DNA of 6,430 nt from Methylocapsa sp. (GTDB lineage Bacteria > Pseudomonadota > Alphaproteobacteria > Rhizobiales > Beijerinckiaceae). Below, piece after piece: positions 6,387 to 6,430 of the stretch (positions are counted from its first letter, which is position 1; every line of letters begins with the position of its first letter). The notes beneath the pieces were generated by a model that worked only from the letters and a program-made list of their open reading frames with translations, was not told where the DNA came from and searched no databases. The position numbers were made by a program, and so were the translations under genes. Location of the stretch: the NCBI GenBank assembly GCA_003162995.1, contig PLUZ01000485.1:5962-12391 (forward strand), given 5' to 3'.

Positions 6387-6430
6387 GCCAGATCTTCGAT
6401 TTTGAGCTGCGTCCTTATCAATCGAATGAG
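6387..6430. other. Tail after the repeat, no feature seen
   Basis: The last 44 bases hold no recognisable gene start or site. They may be a further module of the repeat, but the window ends too soon to judge. Confidence 0.3.

Overview
The window looks like chromosome from an alphaproteobacterium, most likely of the Rhizobiales/Hyphomicrobiales. The grounds are high G+C content, the DUF2924 plus large serine recombinase gene pair common in that order, a MoeB protein of the type without zinc cysteines, a CHASE3 hybrid histidine kinase, and intergenic palindromes of the RIME-like style. The genus cannot be fixed from the sequence alone.

Layout. (1) Positions 1-2093, plus strand: the 3' part of a DUF2924 gene, cut by the window edge, overlaps by 14 bases a complete large serine recombinase gene. 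This is the end of an integrated or formerly mobile segment whose remainder lies to the left. (2) 2094-2300: a 207-base gap with no convincing gene. (3) 2301-2374, minus strand: tRNA-Gln (anticodon CUG) with encoded CCA and a recognisable sigma-70-type promoter at 2451-2479. (4) 2512-3294, minus strand: a MoeB/ThiF/HesA-family sulfur-carrier adenylyltransferase, probably MoeB of molybdopterin synthesis. (5) 3295-3489: a divergent intergenic region with a likely promoter for the kinase gene; its -10 element lies in a perfect 12-bp palindrome. (6) 3490-5739, plus strand: a membrane-bound hybrid histidine kinase (TM, CHASE3, TM, PAS, HisKA, HATPase, receiver). (7) 5740-6104: a gene-free region holding a terminator-like hairpin and a two-palindrome repeat. 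(8) 6105-6341, plus strand: a small secreted cysteine-rich protein. Its stop codon lies at the edge of a further repeat palindrome, which is related to the first one but inverted.

The genes do not form one pathway. The recombinase pair belongs to mobile DNA. The tRNA and moeB are housekeeping genes read in the same direction. The kinase stands alone, with no partner regulator here. The small exported protein is an isolated gene between repeats. I see no strong case for a new multi-gene system. The most interesting points are the recombinase/DUF2924 end beside a tRNA gene, the palindrome at the kinase promoter, and the inverted repeat pair around the small secreted protein gene.
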